A DNA stretch of 64,000 nt from Babesia bovis T2Bo (lineage: Eukaryota > Apicomplexa > Aconoidasida > Piroplasmida > Babesiidae), in NCBI RefSeq assembly GCF_000165395.2, contig NC_010575.1:1225001-1289000 (forward strand), written 5' to 3'. Position numbers and translations under genes: made by a program. The notes beneath the pieces were generated by a model. That model did no database searches. It saw only the letters and a program-made list of their open reading frames with translations, and was not told where the DNA came from. Shown here one piece after another: positions 11,301 to 20,450 of this stretch. How positions within the stretch are numbered: the stretch's first letter is position 1; the number at the start of each line of letters is the position of its first letter.

Positions 11301-11828
11301 GGGAGCTGATATAAGCTTAGAGTCATCCATATCACGGAATGTCTTCAGCAAAAAACTAACCACTGCATTGTTCACAGGTTGGGAGTGAGAGTGTGATGTG
11401 AAAAATAAAGAATGAATATTTGTAGAACCCTCATCAGTATCAATGTCAACATTGTCACCTAAGCGTGACTGAACAAAGTCACCCTCAACGGAATCAGTGC
11501 GAGAAGAACTGTCAACAACATGCTTAGCTTCACGACGCATACGCGCATCTTCACGCTTCATCTCCATCAAGAGGTTACCCTGAGAATGCCAACGCATAAA
11601 TGATGTCTTGGAACTACCAGCAGCTGCACTGCCATTGTCCAACAGATGAGTCTTGTACTCATCGCCAAAAGACTTCAATGTCATAATAAGTGGCATATTA
11701 CCATTAGAAACACCAGATGAATCCGATGTGTTTGACTGCTCGCTGTGAACAATCTCCATAGTGAATGAATCAGAGTCAAGGTGTTTCAAAGCACCTTGAT
11801 CCAGCACATCTAGGGACTGCAACACCAT
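8382..11828 (-). CDS. Large EF-hand protein with degenerate PPP-type phosphatase domain
   Basis: A single 1148-aa open frame. Residues ~200-330 contain helical EF-hand-like repeats with weak calcium loops (DSMDRRRKLMIT and DIKRKGYLSRET). Residues ~410-720 are low-complexity and polar. Residues ~745-1148 align by eye with the PPP Ser/Thr phosphatase fold in order: a GDxHG-like site (GPLNGDVYTLLDTF), a GDxVDRG-like site (LVFLGNMIGDVEGFSMETL), a GNHE-like site (FLLRGSRES) and HGGLSP-like CLHGSLSPSF. The metal-binding Asp, Asn and His of the first three motifs are replaced, so the domain is predicted inactive. It is probably a Ca2+-responsive scaffold or pseudophosphatase related to EF-hand phosphatases (PPEF/PP2B relatives). 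The fold assignment is fairly secure; the role is inference. Confidence 0.7.
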   Translation of the reverse strand: MVLQSLDVLDQGALKHLDSDSFTMEIVHSEQSNTSDSSGVSNGNMPLIMTLKSFGDEYKTHLLDNGSAAAGSSKTSFMRWHSQGNLLMEMKREDARMRREAKHVVDSSSRTDSVEGDFVQSRLGDNVDIDTDEGSTNIHSLFFTSHSHSQPVNNAVVSFLLKTFRDMDDSKLISAPFELTSDIDSFRSRIFDVMNKECSSCILSEALITVAFNQYAGMSHPGYMTLDEYLAMMDVYQGVFGNETMTRFVFDSMDRRRKLMITLNDFIAGMMACSPQALHKVTSPSGRLRLQHIFRAYDIKRKGYLSRETLSVMLSHIQQLERMTRGVKEEPLVNITRSLSTMCSADTLTELDEPEDGRTLDELLDLIMSTYENGFGYDAFYSCVENGLIKGTNFLLRSDKDFADMVGQHLIHALGHVVLPSPIVVPSEKLAISSGPALLPNASGNTSPIVNRSSTQPTEGLRKPSLWSTANSPRSPEAHQVPNRYVPRFTNDDYFNGPKDNRTNSPLVVESHHPKSAREQSQLSGLGSVLKPLFNDGSKAKSMECVPRHAGLQPAFQGLSPNRMKGLYLSSESNYQHRVDKPFASGESMDNAQWWSNSLEDNMASYSYRSDYGRLKQYESDAKVMGLHDDDQGYSHDSNRDNVHSNDYPVGWNGIPKRAVNEGRLGISSGSDSTNSCGVRTGRFGISGFMGSLDQDVEVPELALPSIEAVEEVSSVKDEVPLTSTSHEVICCTGDSAMEPSSAIIQTSTTSVTKTEFDIAGLLGESMDPDLDAILRRRIVELCRRYRARFVGFNSTMLSDYAVALKVFGSVYRCAFKSPDYTPIFRRFNWCSYNELVELCDVMCHIVRKEGALVRLQGTTQLHGPLNGDVYTLLDTFNSLGWPLHGDTCDMITNKLADAGMYAKGEATKLVFLGNMIGDVEGFSMETLLVLFSLKILFPYHVFLLRGSRESTHRNYSSALFRELYSKLRTNAVALKLGDDDALLVQSAHELYHRICDVFENLPLSACISDRVLCLHGSLSPSFSSLNSLATIPKPLVLSSSRDDIGYCSNIHARHALLGTLSSDDDANRFHVEFNKADMIASLDLSGISLLVTTGCTAECGYCYMHDERVLQLGGCTAGGVYSAALLKEHRNLHYFITHRSLPVAIMQ

Positions 11829-12188
11829 CGTAAAGTGTTCAGTACAACTATACTACAATAAAATAAAAAATATGCGATATAACAAAGTAATGTGTGAAAT
11901 GTAACAGAGGTGTGCAGGCATACACAAATAAGACACGTGACATAGACGTCAGTAAATAATACACAAATTAATTAATCAATAACCAAAGCAAAATCAACCT
12001 TAGTTTATAAAGAATTCCGACTTTTCAGTCCGGCATCACAATCACCGTACATAAAATTGAGGGTTGTAAGGCGAGTACGCCTTTGTTACACATCGCACAC
12101 ACCAATATTAACCATACATATAAGCAATGTATAAGAAACATTAAACATTATCACGAAATATTTTACGTGTTTTAAACCGAAAACCATA
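11829..12188. other. Intergenic, 360 nt
   Basis: AT-rich spacer between two minus-strand genes: 5' region of the EF-hand/pseudophosphatase gene and 3' UTR of the PKA gene. I see no further gene or structured element. Confidence 0.45.
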
Positions 12189-13422
12189 TCACCAGTTGTC
12201 AAAAGGATCTGCTTTGCCTTCAACCGCACGCGGTACCTCAACTGAGTCGGGATATGTACCAAATTTCGTGGTGTCATTTTTACCCTGTAAATATTAATGC
12301 AAACCATGCAAAACAAACTTACTTTCAACTCAGGAACATAAGGTGGAGTTAACTTCTTTTGCAACAGTTTGTCGAAGTCCATCTTCGCAAACCATTGACT
12401 AGCAATGATATCCTTAGCCCCTTTGTGCAAGTTACCAATGCGCTTAGAAGGATCAAAAGTGAGAAGTTGCTTGGTAAGCGCTTTTGCGTCACTGTCAAAT
12501 GTGTCAACATCTATCAAAGCAACTTACGGGTCATAGTTACGGGGAAATACCAAACGACAATCCAAAATCTTCTTGTATATGCCCATAGGGTCCTCGTTAT
12601 AGAATGGTGGGTAACCAACAAGCATTTCATATATTAAAATGCCCAGTGTCCACCAGTCCACAGCTTTGCCGTGTCCTTTATTTAGCAGAATTTCAGGGGC
12701 CAGGTACTCAGGCGTTCCACAAAGCGTGTATGTACGGAGCTCCACAACCTTAGCAAAACCGAAATCAGTCAACTTCAAGTATCCATCACTACCAACAAGC
12801 AGATTTTCGGGCTTCAAATCACGGTAAATGATGTTGTGTGAATGCATATAGTCAAAAATGCAAGTAATCTGAGCAGCATAAAACATAGCAGATTCACTCT
12901 CCAACTTGTCAACACTACGCAAATAACCAAAGAAATCACCTCCAAAAACACATTCCATAACGATGTAAAGATAATGAGGATCCTTAAAAGTACCAAGCAT
13001 GTTCACAATGAAAGGATGGTTAACGCTGGAAAGAAGCTTCTTTTCAGATACCACGTGGTCAACCTGCTTCTGAACAATCAGAGAATGCTTCTTAAGGCGC
13101 TTAATAGCACAAGGCTCGGTGATTCCGTCAATACCTTTAGGAATTGCCAAAATAACACGGCCAAAACCACCTGTGCATGTATTATACAAACGTCAAGAGA
13201 ATAAGCCAGTTACGTTATGGAATTTATAGAAACAACAATATGAACGTTATATAATCCCAAGGCATCGGCGAAATGATGTTGTTTATGTGATAATAACATA
13301 CCAGTACCAAGTGTGCGAACGAATTCAAAGTCCTCCTTCCTTAGCTTGGCAGGGGGATTCTTTGTCCTTAAATTACCACTGTCGTTAGCCTTGGCATAGC
13401 GGAGAAAAAACCTCTTAAGCAT
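12189..13422 (-). CDS. cAMP-dependent protein kinase catalytic subunit (AGC kinase)
   Basis: Exons 13422-13302, 13170-12528, 12491-12323 and 12284-12189 encode 342 aa, the usual PKA-C length. The enzyme phosphorylates Ser/Thr in R-R-x-S/T contexts once cAMP frees it from the regulatory subunit. Seen: glycine loop LGTGGFGRV across the exon 1/2 junction, catalytic Lys in CAIKRLKK, helix-C Glu in VSEKKLL, catalytic loop YRDLKPENLL, DFG (LTDFGFAKV), activation loop Thr in RTYTLCGTPEYLAPE, and the C-terminal AGC tail ending DPFDNW. The 36-nt intron at 12527-12492 restores NYDP|DAKALTKQLL. The start is uncertain: the ATG at 13422 is simplest, but a 37-nt GT..AG intron upstream (about 13490-13454) could join the in-frame upstream residues KDDGVGCASGLIA to an exon beginning MMYE. 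Confidence 0.92.
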
Positions 13423-13887
13423 GGCTATTAAGCCGGAGGCACATCCCACGCCATCATCTTTCTCTGAAGAGTATGCATATTGAATAATGACTTAACATAC
13501 CATACATCATCTTTCCAAATTTTAGAACACAGATGATGTTTTCATCCAACCGCCAGGTGGAATGACTGGTAGCGGAATGCAGAGCTGAAAGTAACCGCGT
13601 ATCAATACAGGTGCATTCGCGGAACTTTAACTGCCGTAGTTATCCTCCAGCCTGGCATACGTCCATCCAAACCGATATAAATTTAATGCCCTTGGCAAAA
13701 TACCTTCAAGTAATAGTTTATTCTAAAAACAGCCTAACGCGTCGGTCATGTGCGCGCCTAAGGCAAAAAAGCCCTCCAACGACAATGAACTACAAATGTA
13801 TGAAATAACACATATTTATACACACGTGAAATTCAATACTGTAGAAATATAAGTGCATGAATGTTATGCGATACAACCCGAGGCTAT
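13423..13887. other. Spacer upstream of the PKA gene
   Basis: The region lies between the PKA start and the 3' end of the RRM gene (both minus strand). The part next to PKA may include a small 5' exon of PKA, because a plausible GTATGT..TTCAG intron precedes the in-frame GCASGLIA stretch. The rest looks non-coding. Confidence 0.4.
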
Positions 13888-14564
13888 TCACTGTGATGGT
13901 GACTTGGCAAACGATATACGCAATGCGTGACTATGAGACACACTGAAACCCTGCAGACCCTGTAAAGCCACTTCACCTTGGTACGCAGTAGCAAAATCAA
14001 CAAATGCAACACATTTCCCCTCCACAAAACGAGTGTCCTTGTAACCTGGATACTGCTGAAACAAAAGCTCAACCGACATCTTATTCATGTCAGGATGCAG
14101 ATTCTCCACAAATAATGTATGACGTTCACCACCTTCAGAATTAGCGTCTAAAGTATCTTCAATCATAACCTGTTCCGACGGAAGTGACCTCGCCGACGTC
14201 AGGAGACGGTAACACTCAGCAGGCTTCATAGATTTATAGCCCTGATTTCGGGCGTAAGCTACTTTCAATGGACGATCCAAAAAAGAACGGCCATTAACAC
14301 CCTTGAAAGCTGATATGGCACTCGCTATTTCACTGAAACAAATATAAACAAAACATCATTGACATACCTAAATGAGACAAATGCTTGACCACGCAACTTC
14401 TGAGTACGACGCGCAGAAATATCAACGATCTCGCCATATGGAATTAAAAACTCATAAAGTAACTTGCGCAAATCATTCACGTGAATGCGATCGTCCAAAT
14501 TTGACACATATAGTGTATGGTTGGGAAGGGACTCACCCGTACGATATGCCTGATCCGACGCCAT
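13888..14564 (-). CDS. U1A/U2B''-type snRNP protein, two RRMs
   Basis: Two exons, 14564-14368 and 14332-13888 (35-nt intron), encode 213 aa. U1A and U2B'' bind stem-loops of U1 and U2 snRNA in the spliceosome. Seen: RRM1 with RNP2 HTLYVSNLDDRI, the helix region LRKLLYEFLIPYGEIVDI and RNP1 LRGQAFVSF, followed by AISAFKGVNGRSFLDRPLKVAYA; the intron falls within RRM1 just after RNP1. RRM2 has RNP2 HTLFVENLHPDM and RNP1-like KCVAFVDF, ending ALRISFAKSPSQ. The order RRM1-linker-RRM2 and the '.R.Q.LRGQAFV' context are diagnostic of the U1A/U2B''/SNF group. Many protists have one gene serving both roles, and I cannot tell which is meant here. Confidence 0.88.
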
Positions 14565-14724
14565 GTCCAAAAGTGTTATATTAAATATACACGTTAAGTT
14601 TCGAATCAAAAACAGCGCAAAACGTATAATGACAAGCCGTTATACGCATTACATGAATGCAACCATAAGACATGCTATGGAAGACCTGTCGCCTAATGAA
14701 GTACAAACAATCTATATTAAATCA

Positions 14725-14943
14725 TCAGCGCACAAAAAGAGTCCAAAAGGCACAAATTACACATGCAGCTGAAACGTAAGGTGATAATCGATCACCAATG
14801 ACGGCAAATTTGCCCAAAACTCCTAAAAATCCAGCTCGTTTGGCGTTAATCGTGCCGGGGGACAATACTTTAAGATAACTAGAGGTGCAAATAGTTAGCA
14901 AAAGCACAACTATAAACGAAGGTAGATTCAAAAGAGCAGTCAT
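14725..14943 (-). CDS. Kish/TMEM167 small membrane protein of the secretory pathway
   Basis: This gene encodes exactly 72 aa, the length of Kish proteins. Kish/TMEM167 is a small two-TM Golgi/ER protein needed for constitutive secretion. Seen: MTALLNLPSF followed by a hydrophobic helix, CTSSYLKVLSP, then KRAGFLGVLGKFAVIGDRLSPYV and a second helix (CVICAFWTLF). The patterns 'G(L/F)LG....A.IG(E/D)R.SPYV' and a short basic end are family hallmarks. An in-frame upstream ATG at 14994 would add 17 residues; I chose 14943 because it matches the family start. The gene lies head-to-tail upstream of the U1A-like gene. Confidence 0.88.
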   Translation of the reverse strand: MTALLNLPSFIVVLLLTICTSSYLKVLSPGTINAKRAGFLGVLGKFAVIGDRLSPYVSAACVICAFWTLFVR

Positions 14944-15415
14944 GATCAATGGAATCAGCCTTTTGCCACTGAAGGTCACCGAAATGTGACTCAAACAGAA
15001 GTAAAATATAATCCAATAACAATAGGAAGACTGTTAGGTATAACAATAAACAGTGTGTAACAGACAAGATGGGATAACTAATTAATCATGTCTATTAGAA
15101 TGAAGTTCATAGGATAACAAAAGGCGCGCGACCCGATGGGGACTCAAGGCGTCAGTCATTTACACTAATATGCGCAACAAATTAATACCCAAAACAAACT
15201 GTAGTATTTAGGGTCCATGTGTTCTTTCGACGATAAGAAGTTACATCGAAGGTTACATCCCGGTTTTCACTTACACTAGTTATACCCCCTGTCCAGGGTG
15301 TCGACAAAGGACTTTACAACACACCACAATACGCTTAAATGCTGTACTCTCGGCACTCGGTTATGCCCATCAATAAGGAACTTTAGACATTTGACCAATC
15401 GGTTAAATAGTAAAC
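14944..15415. other. Divergent intergenic region, 472 nt
   Basis: The spacer between Kish (minus) and eIF3e (plus) must hold both promoters. It is AT-rich with a GC-richer patch around 15120-15310. I found no RNA gene or long reading frame. Confidence 0.45.
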
Positions 15416-16963
15416 ATGGCGCCCAGTGTGGAGGAACATACGCCGTACGATATCACCTCGCGCATCTCTCCGTACCTTGACGTTGAGATGCTCCTACATG
15501 TGTTAGATTGGCTAGCAGATAAAGAAACATCTTCCGATGAATTGGCAGATGTAAGAGCGGATGTAGCCAAAAAGGTGGAATCACAGAAATTAACAGACGA
15601 AAAGTTCAAAGAAGTTGAAGCCGAGCTTCTGATGAAAATTGAACCGCTAAAAGAAGCTTTAGGGATTTATAAAAAAAGTCAAGTTAATCGCATTTCCTCA
15701 TCAGCAGAACGCATCTGGTTGGTATCACTGCCGCAGTGGTTGGCATCACAAGAAAATGTCACTTTAGAAATTGACTCAGAAGCGGAGCAGGCTGTTTTTA
15801 TGTTGGCTAAATTGTATTCCAATCAAGGTGACTGGTCAAAATGCAAACAATGGCTAGTGTACTACCTAGAAAATGTAGCCAAGTATACCTATGACGGTAA
15901 CACACCAGCAAACAGAGCCAAATGCTATTGGGGTATTCTTAGGTCAATCACAGTCGGCGTCCTATTACCCTCTACCGAAGCTGAACTCATCGCCATGGCG
16001 AGCACACCACTCCCTAACGATGAAAACAGGGAAGTTAGCATACTGGAACCTGACCTACCAAGGACAGCGGTACAATGTATTGTACGCCTCGCAGAGTTGT
16101 TAGGTAATGAGGAAATTGGTAAGACGCGCAAAGAAATGGTCCTTAAGCGTGTATGGCTGTTACATTGGGCCATGTTTTACGTTTTCAAGTACCACATACC
16201 GTTGTCCCAAGTAAAAACTAAAGGTGCCAAGAGCTATGAATGGCCTCACGTACAAGAGTATCTTATTGATGATCGGAATATGGCAGTAGTACAGATAGTG
16301 GCGCCACACTTGTTGAGATATTATGCAGTTTATGCAATTCTACACAGAAATCGTAAAGATCACTTTAAGGTAATCAGTGCCGCTATATCAAACGGAAAGT
16401 CAAAGTATTCGGATACATTCACAGCCCTGGTAGGTGCGTTGTTTGTGGATTTTAACTTTGAAGACGCGCAAAAACATATAGCCCGTATACAGGATGCATG
16501 TCGATTAGATGTCTTCCTAGACCCACTCAAATTCCAAATAGAAGAACATAGTAGACATATCATATTTGAAACCTACTGCCGCATACACAAGTCAATCAAC
16601 CTTGATCTCATTGCACAAAAGGTAAACATGAGCGCACTAGAAGCAGAAAGGTGGATAGTGGGATTAATTCGCCATTCTCACCTAGAAGCAAAGATCGATA
16701 GTGAGAAGAATTGTGTCGAAATTTCAACAGTACCACCAAATCTGTACCAACAAGTAATCGAAAAGACGCAGAATCTAACGTTGAGGTCGAACATAATTTT
16801 ACAGAACCTCATAAACGCGGATTCATCAGGACCGGTATACACGCGGAGTCAAGATGACAAGGGAGCCAAACGATCAGGTCAACAACAGCGTAGGCAACAG
16901 AATACTAGGTTCCAAAATTTTAGCCAGCGCGACTTCTTCCGTAGTGCTGAAGTGGAACAGTGA
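15416..16963 (+). CDS. Translation initiation factor eIF3 subunit e (INT6)
   Basis: An intronless 515-aa frame. eIF3e is a PCI-domain subunit of eIF3, which assembles the 43S pre-initiation complex. Seen: the N-terminal eIF3e signature (YDITSRISPYLDVEMLLHVLDWL), a long helical repeat region with FMLAKLYSNQGDWSKCKQWL, and the C-terminal PCI/winged-helix part (YCRIHKSINLDLIAQKVNMS followed by AERWIVGLIRHSHLEAKID). A polar Gln/Arg-rich tail of ~50 residues follows. Length and domain order are as in other eIF3e proteins (about 440-450 aa plus this tail). The ATG at 15416 gives the normal family N-terminus. Confidence 0.95.
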   Translation: MAPSVEEHTPYDITSRISPYLDVEMLLHVLDWLADKETSSDELADVRADVAKKVESQKLTDEKFKEVEAELLMKIEPLKEALGIYKKSQVNRISSSAERIWLVSLPQWLASQENVTLEIDSEAEQAVFMLAKLYSNQGDWSKCKQWLVYYLENVAKYTYDGNTPANRAKCYWGILRSITVGVLLPSTEAELIAMASTPLPNDENREVSILEPDLPRTAVQCIVRLAELLGNEEIGKTRKEMVLKRVWLLHWAMFYVFKYHIPLSQVKTKGAKSYEWPHVQEYLIDDRNMAVVQIVAPHLLRYYAVYAILHRNRKDHFKVISAAISNGKSKYSDTFTALVGALFVDFNFEDAQKHIARIQDACRLDVFLDPLKFQIEEHSRHIIFETYCRIHKSINLDLIAQKVNMSALEAERWIVGLIRHSHLEAKIDSEKNCVEISTVPPNLYQQVIEKTQNLTLRSNIILQNLINADSSGPVYTRSQDDKGAKRSGQQQRRQQNTRFQNFSQRDFFRSAEVEQ

Positions 16964-17377
16964 ACAGCTGACTTAAAGAAATGCTAAGCGCCATCAACAC
17001 TACCTAACTGGTATTAATATATCGCCAATAGCAAACTCAATTGATCAGTTTACTATCTAGTCATAAACACGTTGTAAATATTCATAAGCATAGACAATAT
17101 GCTACAGGACACAAACAGCGAATATAGTACCCTCGTGTTAATAGGTGACAATTTTATCAATCACTAATATGCGTTGATAAATCGTTATACATGATGTATA
17201 ATGACAGTCTAAAAAATCATTAATAAGGAACAATCCGACCCAATGTAATACGCCAAAAGGCAGCCGGTAACAAGTATGAATAGTGTCTAGAGTACAAGTG
17301 ATATGAAGTAAGCCATAAGTAGTGCACCAAAAATGTGGATTGGGGTTAATGTGCGCATAAATACGGTATTAAATAAG
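16964..17377. other. Intergenic between eIF3e and tRNA-Ala
   Basis: AT-rich 3' flank of eIF3e and downstream flank of the minus-strand tRNA-Ala gene. No coding frame or conserved RNA structure was recognised. Confidence 0.45.
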
Positions 17378-17450
17378 TGGACGACCAGGGCATCGATCCC
17401 CGTACCTCTCGCATGCTAAGCGAGCGCTCTACCATTTGAGCTAGCCGCCC
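17378..17450 (-). tRNA. tRNA-Ala (AGC)
   Basis: The minus strand folds as a 73-nt tRNA without intron. Acceptor GGGCGGC pairs with GTCGTCC (two G-U pairs), U8-A9 are present, the D arm is GCTC..GAGC, the anticodon stem CTCGC/GCGAG closes a loop with anticodon AGC, and the T arm CGGGG/CCCTG closes ATCGATG, followed by discriminator A. The T-loop variant ATCGATG is typical of eukaryotic tRNA-Ala(AGC). Confidence 0.95.
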
Positions 17451-18242
17451 CGACGAAAGGGACACCATTCTCACTTCCATATAGTATATTGCTATATGTG
17501 TGCTTTCATAAATAGAAGGTATATTAACTACACAGTTTATTAAAACGTTTATAGATCAAATTGATATATTGAATTACATCATGTTGATGTGTAGTTTTAT
17601 GGTTAAAGACTAATGGAAAATATAAATGGGTACACATTAATCCCAACTAAGAAGTTAGCAAGCCCTACGTATAATGAATTCTAGTTTTAATTAATACCCA
17701 GTGTAATATAATAGATAACTGTAGAAGGCACTTCGGTGGCCCTTTGGGGCCCCGAAGATACATGCCTAGGAATTTAACGCATAAATATGTTTAACAAATA
17801 TAGATCATTATTAGATTCCAAAGCTGTGACACATTAATATAATGTGTATGCATATGCAGCATGTTCGTATATACTCTGCCTTTACCGGTCGCAGTATGTA
17901 CGCGCGATGCGTTCATGGCTGTAGGCTATCGAGCGTAAACGGTTATAATGGCATGTGTTGGTTCTCTCATGATCACATCTGAGTCTCTATAATATGATAA
18001 GATGCCAGGTGGTATCTTATTCCTAGCCCATTGCGTCTGGAAATGAGAACACTTGCCTGTACTCAGACTTGAGGACCATGAAGCGGCGCCATGGCAAAAC
18101 AAAAGGCAGGGAAGACATACCATTGGTGGTCCTGGGAATGTCACACAAAATCACCGATGTGCTTCAGTAACTCATATGACACATCTTTTCATCATCGGAA
18201 CGCAGCTCTATCAAAATGTTGGCAGCGCTGACGTAAAACCTG
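17451..18242. other. Intergenic with a structured-RNA candidate
   Basis: The spacer between tRNA-Ala and the AP2-like gene. It is AT-rich except for a compact GC-rich hairpin near 17726-17767 (listed separately) and a less AT-rich stretch at ~17900-18180 without a convincing gene. Confidence 0.45.
17726..17767. ncRNA. Candidate structured RNA: long GC-rich bulged hairpin
   Basis: CTTCGG (17731-17736) pairs with CCGAAG (17752-17757); inside it GGCCC (17738-17742) pairs with GGGCC (17747-17751) around a TTTG loop with one bulged T. Outside, AGGCA (17726-17730) pairs with TGCCT (17763-17767) across a 5-nt ATACA bulge. This gives 16 pairs in a very AT-rich spacer, ~280 nt from the tRNA-Ala gene. 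The strand is unknown and I do not recognise the RNA family. A conserved small RNA, snoRNA or snRNA domain is possible. Confidence 0.35.
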
Positions 18243-19343
18243 ATGACGACATTTTTCAGCATAGAGGATAAAATGGAGGTAGAAAATCAGGAAAATATTG
18301 CAGAACTTCCATATCGTGCATCCATCAATCCAGATGCATATGAAAAATGTGGACAAGCGTACTTCCATTATTTTGAAGAACTCGAAAGATTGGGGCCCTT
18401 GGATACGTCAAAAATGTCATCTGTGGCAAGGAATTATGCCGGTAAGAAGGTTAAAGTTGGAGCCAAACCGCTTAGTGGTGTAAGAGGTATATACTATACA
18501 AGAGGGACATGGCGGGTACAATACCGAGGAACTGATGGAGAAATTGTGAGTTGTGTATTTAACTACGACAGTAAAGACGTTCTCATTGCTACATTTGATC
18601 TCGCTTTCCGGCTACTCCGTAAGGTAATAAATCTAGGACGACAAGTCAAAAGTGAAGACGGTATGATTATCACAGAATTAACAGAAGAGAGACTCTTGGA
18701 TCTCGATCGTAGATCTAAAATGCGCAAGAATAAACAAGATTCAACGGTTACCAAAGATCTATTAACTGTGTCAAGCAAACGTATAAGTCGACCGAGACAT
18801 GATCGGCTCTTAGCTAAAGGGGAAGATGATATAGACTCTGAATCAGATCAAATTTACACACAAGTTAGGAAGAAAACGCGACCTAGAACTGGTGATATTG
18901 CATATAACGCTAATGTGATGACATATCAAGCACCGATGCCATATGTGACCGCAAGTGGTAACACCATGCTACCTAACACGGGATGCTATCCAGGCAAAAT
19001 GGATTCATTCGAAAGGATGTTTCATTCATACGGGAATTTCACGACACACCAACTTATCAGCTATCTTATCGACAAGAAGTGTATGAGAAATAAGGATAGA
19101 GCACCCTCTGTACAACGTGGAGGATGCCAAATGGGAGGTGAAATTCAAAGTACGTCAGGAGGAGAGTATGGTAACGAGATATATCACCCGTATGACCATG
19201 AATTGCATTCAAACGAACACTCCTTTAACAAAGATATTAATGGCATCACAAACTCTGGTAGACTCTATAGGGATGACACAAATGGTTCGTTAATTGCTTC
19301 GTTACGTATATCACATAATTTCAGATATCTTCTATATGGCTGA
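18243..19343 (+). CDS. ApiAP2-like DNA-binding protein
   Basis: A 366-aa open frame. AP2 domains are the main sequence-specific transcription factor fold of apicomplexans. Seen: one AP2-like module at residues ~75-135, PLSGVRGIYYTRGTWRVQY, then a turn, then a helix with aliphatic/Ala spacing (LIATFDLAFRLLRKVI). This matches the three-strand plus helix pattern, with the usual Gly-Val-x-Gly-Ile-Tyr-Tyr opening and a Trp in strand 2. A basic Lys/Arg/Ser-rich region follows, then a polar tail with little predicted structure. The start may be the ATG at 18243 or 18273 (MEVENQEN). The true 3' end is uncertain because another coding-looking frame follows at 19373-19684. Confidence 0.7.
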   Translation: MTTFFSIEDKMEVENQENIAELPYRASINPDAYEKCGQAYFHYFEELERLGPLDTSKMSSVARNYAGKKVKVGAKPLSGVRGIYYTRGTWRVQYRGTDGEIVSCVFNYDSKDVLIATFDLAFRLLRKVINLGRQVKSEDGMIITELTEERLLDLDRRSKMRKNKQDSTVTKDLLTVSSKRISRPRHDRLLAKGEDDIDSESDQIYTQVRKKTRPRTGDIAYNANVMTYQAPMPYVTASGNTMLPNTGCYPGKMDSFERMFHSYGNFTTHQLISYLIDKKCMRNKDRAPSVQRGGCQMGGEIQSTSGGEYGNEIYHPYDHELHSNEHSFNKDINGITNSGRLYRDDTNGSLIASLRISHNFRYLLYG

Positions 19344-19372
19344 ACCCAAATTTATACATAACAAACATCCAG

Positions 19373-19684
19373 ATGTTTGCAACGCCTCAACAGGTATTTT
19401 ATAGGGTAATTGAGTATAGTGATCCAGGTCTGCCTTGCGAGTGTGATAATATGACAGATTACGATCCCGAACAGGCTGTACATTCCTCGAGTGTAAGTTC
19501 TAATATAAAGGTAATAAACCATAGGCAGTTAGAAGGTGAAGAAGGCTCAATGGATAAAATGGACGATACATTTGACGAGGCAGGGTCAAAGCCCTCTGAA
19601 TCAAAAATTCAGTTAGTTAAACGAAATAATAATGAAGATGGATCAACATATTGTGGCTACCGTCAAGGCTACATACACATGTAA
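19373..19684 (+). CDS. Possible 3' exon of the AP2-like gene, or short separate ORF
   Basis: A 103-aa frame rich in acidic and Ser residues and without stops, 30 nt after the AP2-like stop and in a different phase. I could not find a short (~36 nt) GT..AG intron that joins the two frames cleanly; a longer intron from about 19168 to 19419 would work on phase but is atypical here. No domain is recognised. It may instead be non-coding. Confidence 0.3.
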   Translation: MFATPQQVFYRVIEYSDPGLPCECDNMTDYDPEQAVHSSSVSSNIKVINHRQLEGEEGSMDKMDDTFDEAGSKPSESKIQLVKRNNNEDGSTYCGYRQGYIHM

Positions 19685-20450
19685 CCAAGTGATTAAATGA
19701 AGTGGGTTGTGTCATTTCAATTCAATTAAAGATGGACTGATATTTAATAATACAAGTACTATGTGTCTATGGGTTTTAGTCAATCAGCCTCTGTGGCAAT
19801 CTCATAACATGATCTATATTGTGTAAAACTAGCTATATACACTATTTAGGGCATGATTGAGAATGACACTTTGTAGTGGTTTGAAAGTTTTACTTACATG
19901 ACGAACAGTTTGGGTAAAATTAACGGTTACATCTGTTCAATAGTAGTGCAAGATATTAAACAATGTCAAAATAGTATTATAATAAAAATCAAACAAAAAA
20001 GATCCTGTTTTTAATTAATCTATAAGGGAGAAAACGATAATATATTAGGATATTATATAGCATGGCTCAGCTAGATTATTCATAAGAAAGTATGTTAAGT
20101 AAATGCGTATCAGATGTCATTTGTTTCAACCTTTAAACATGACATTCGGAATGTGCTATTACAACATTGTTTTCATTAGGGCATAGTAATTCCAAAGAAT
20201 AATCATGTAAAATCTCAGTTATTTTTTGTTGATCTGTAAATACTAACTACCTAGATCAGTAATATTCATGTCTTTTAAAACATGCTGTTGTGATATTAGG
20301 AGGCATTATATCGTATTACCCATATTAATCAAGATGGCCCCGGTATGAACAAAACTGGTACCATGGTTTAGATTAATGTTTACTTGCTATCTTTCAATAT
20401 CTCCATTATTTTCCTGTATTAGTTATTAACTCCATAGTTTTGCCAACCAA
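19685..20450. other. Intergenic, convergent, ~0.77 kb
   Basis: A very AT-rich spacer between the AP2-like region (plus) and the first MEVARR-family gene (minus). It marks the left edge of the accessory island. No gene, tRNA or repeat was recognised. Confidence 0.45.

Noticed and set aside
13422..13449. Apparent N-terminus 'MGCASG' of PKA, a perfect myristoylation motif
   Set aside because: The codon at 13449 is GTG, not ATG, so this is not a nuclear-gene start. The residues GCASG could still be internal if an upstream exon exists, but then they are not N-terminal.
17731..17760. Possible U2 snRNA start because of CTTCGG..GGCCCTTTGG
   Set aside because: The next U2 landmarks (the AAGATCAAGTGTAGTA region and branch-point interacting sequence) are missing, so it is kept only as an unnamed hairpin.
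17926..18144. 72-aa minus-strand frame and overlapping plus-strand 'MKRRHGKTKG' frame
   Set aside because: Neither extends into a recognisable protein, and no splice arrangement connected them to a neighbour.
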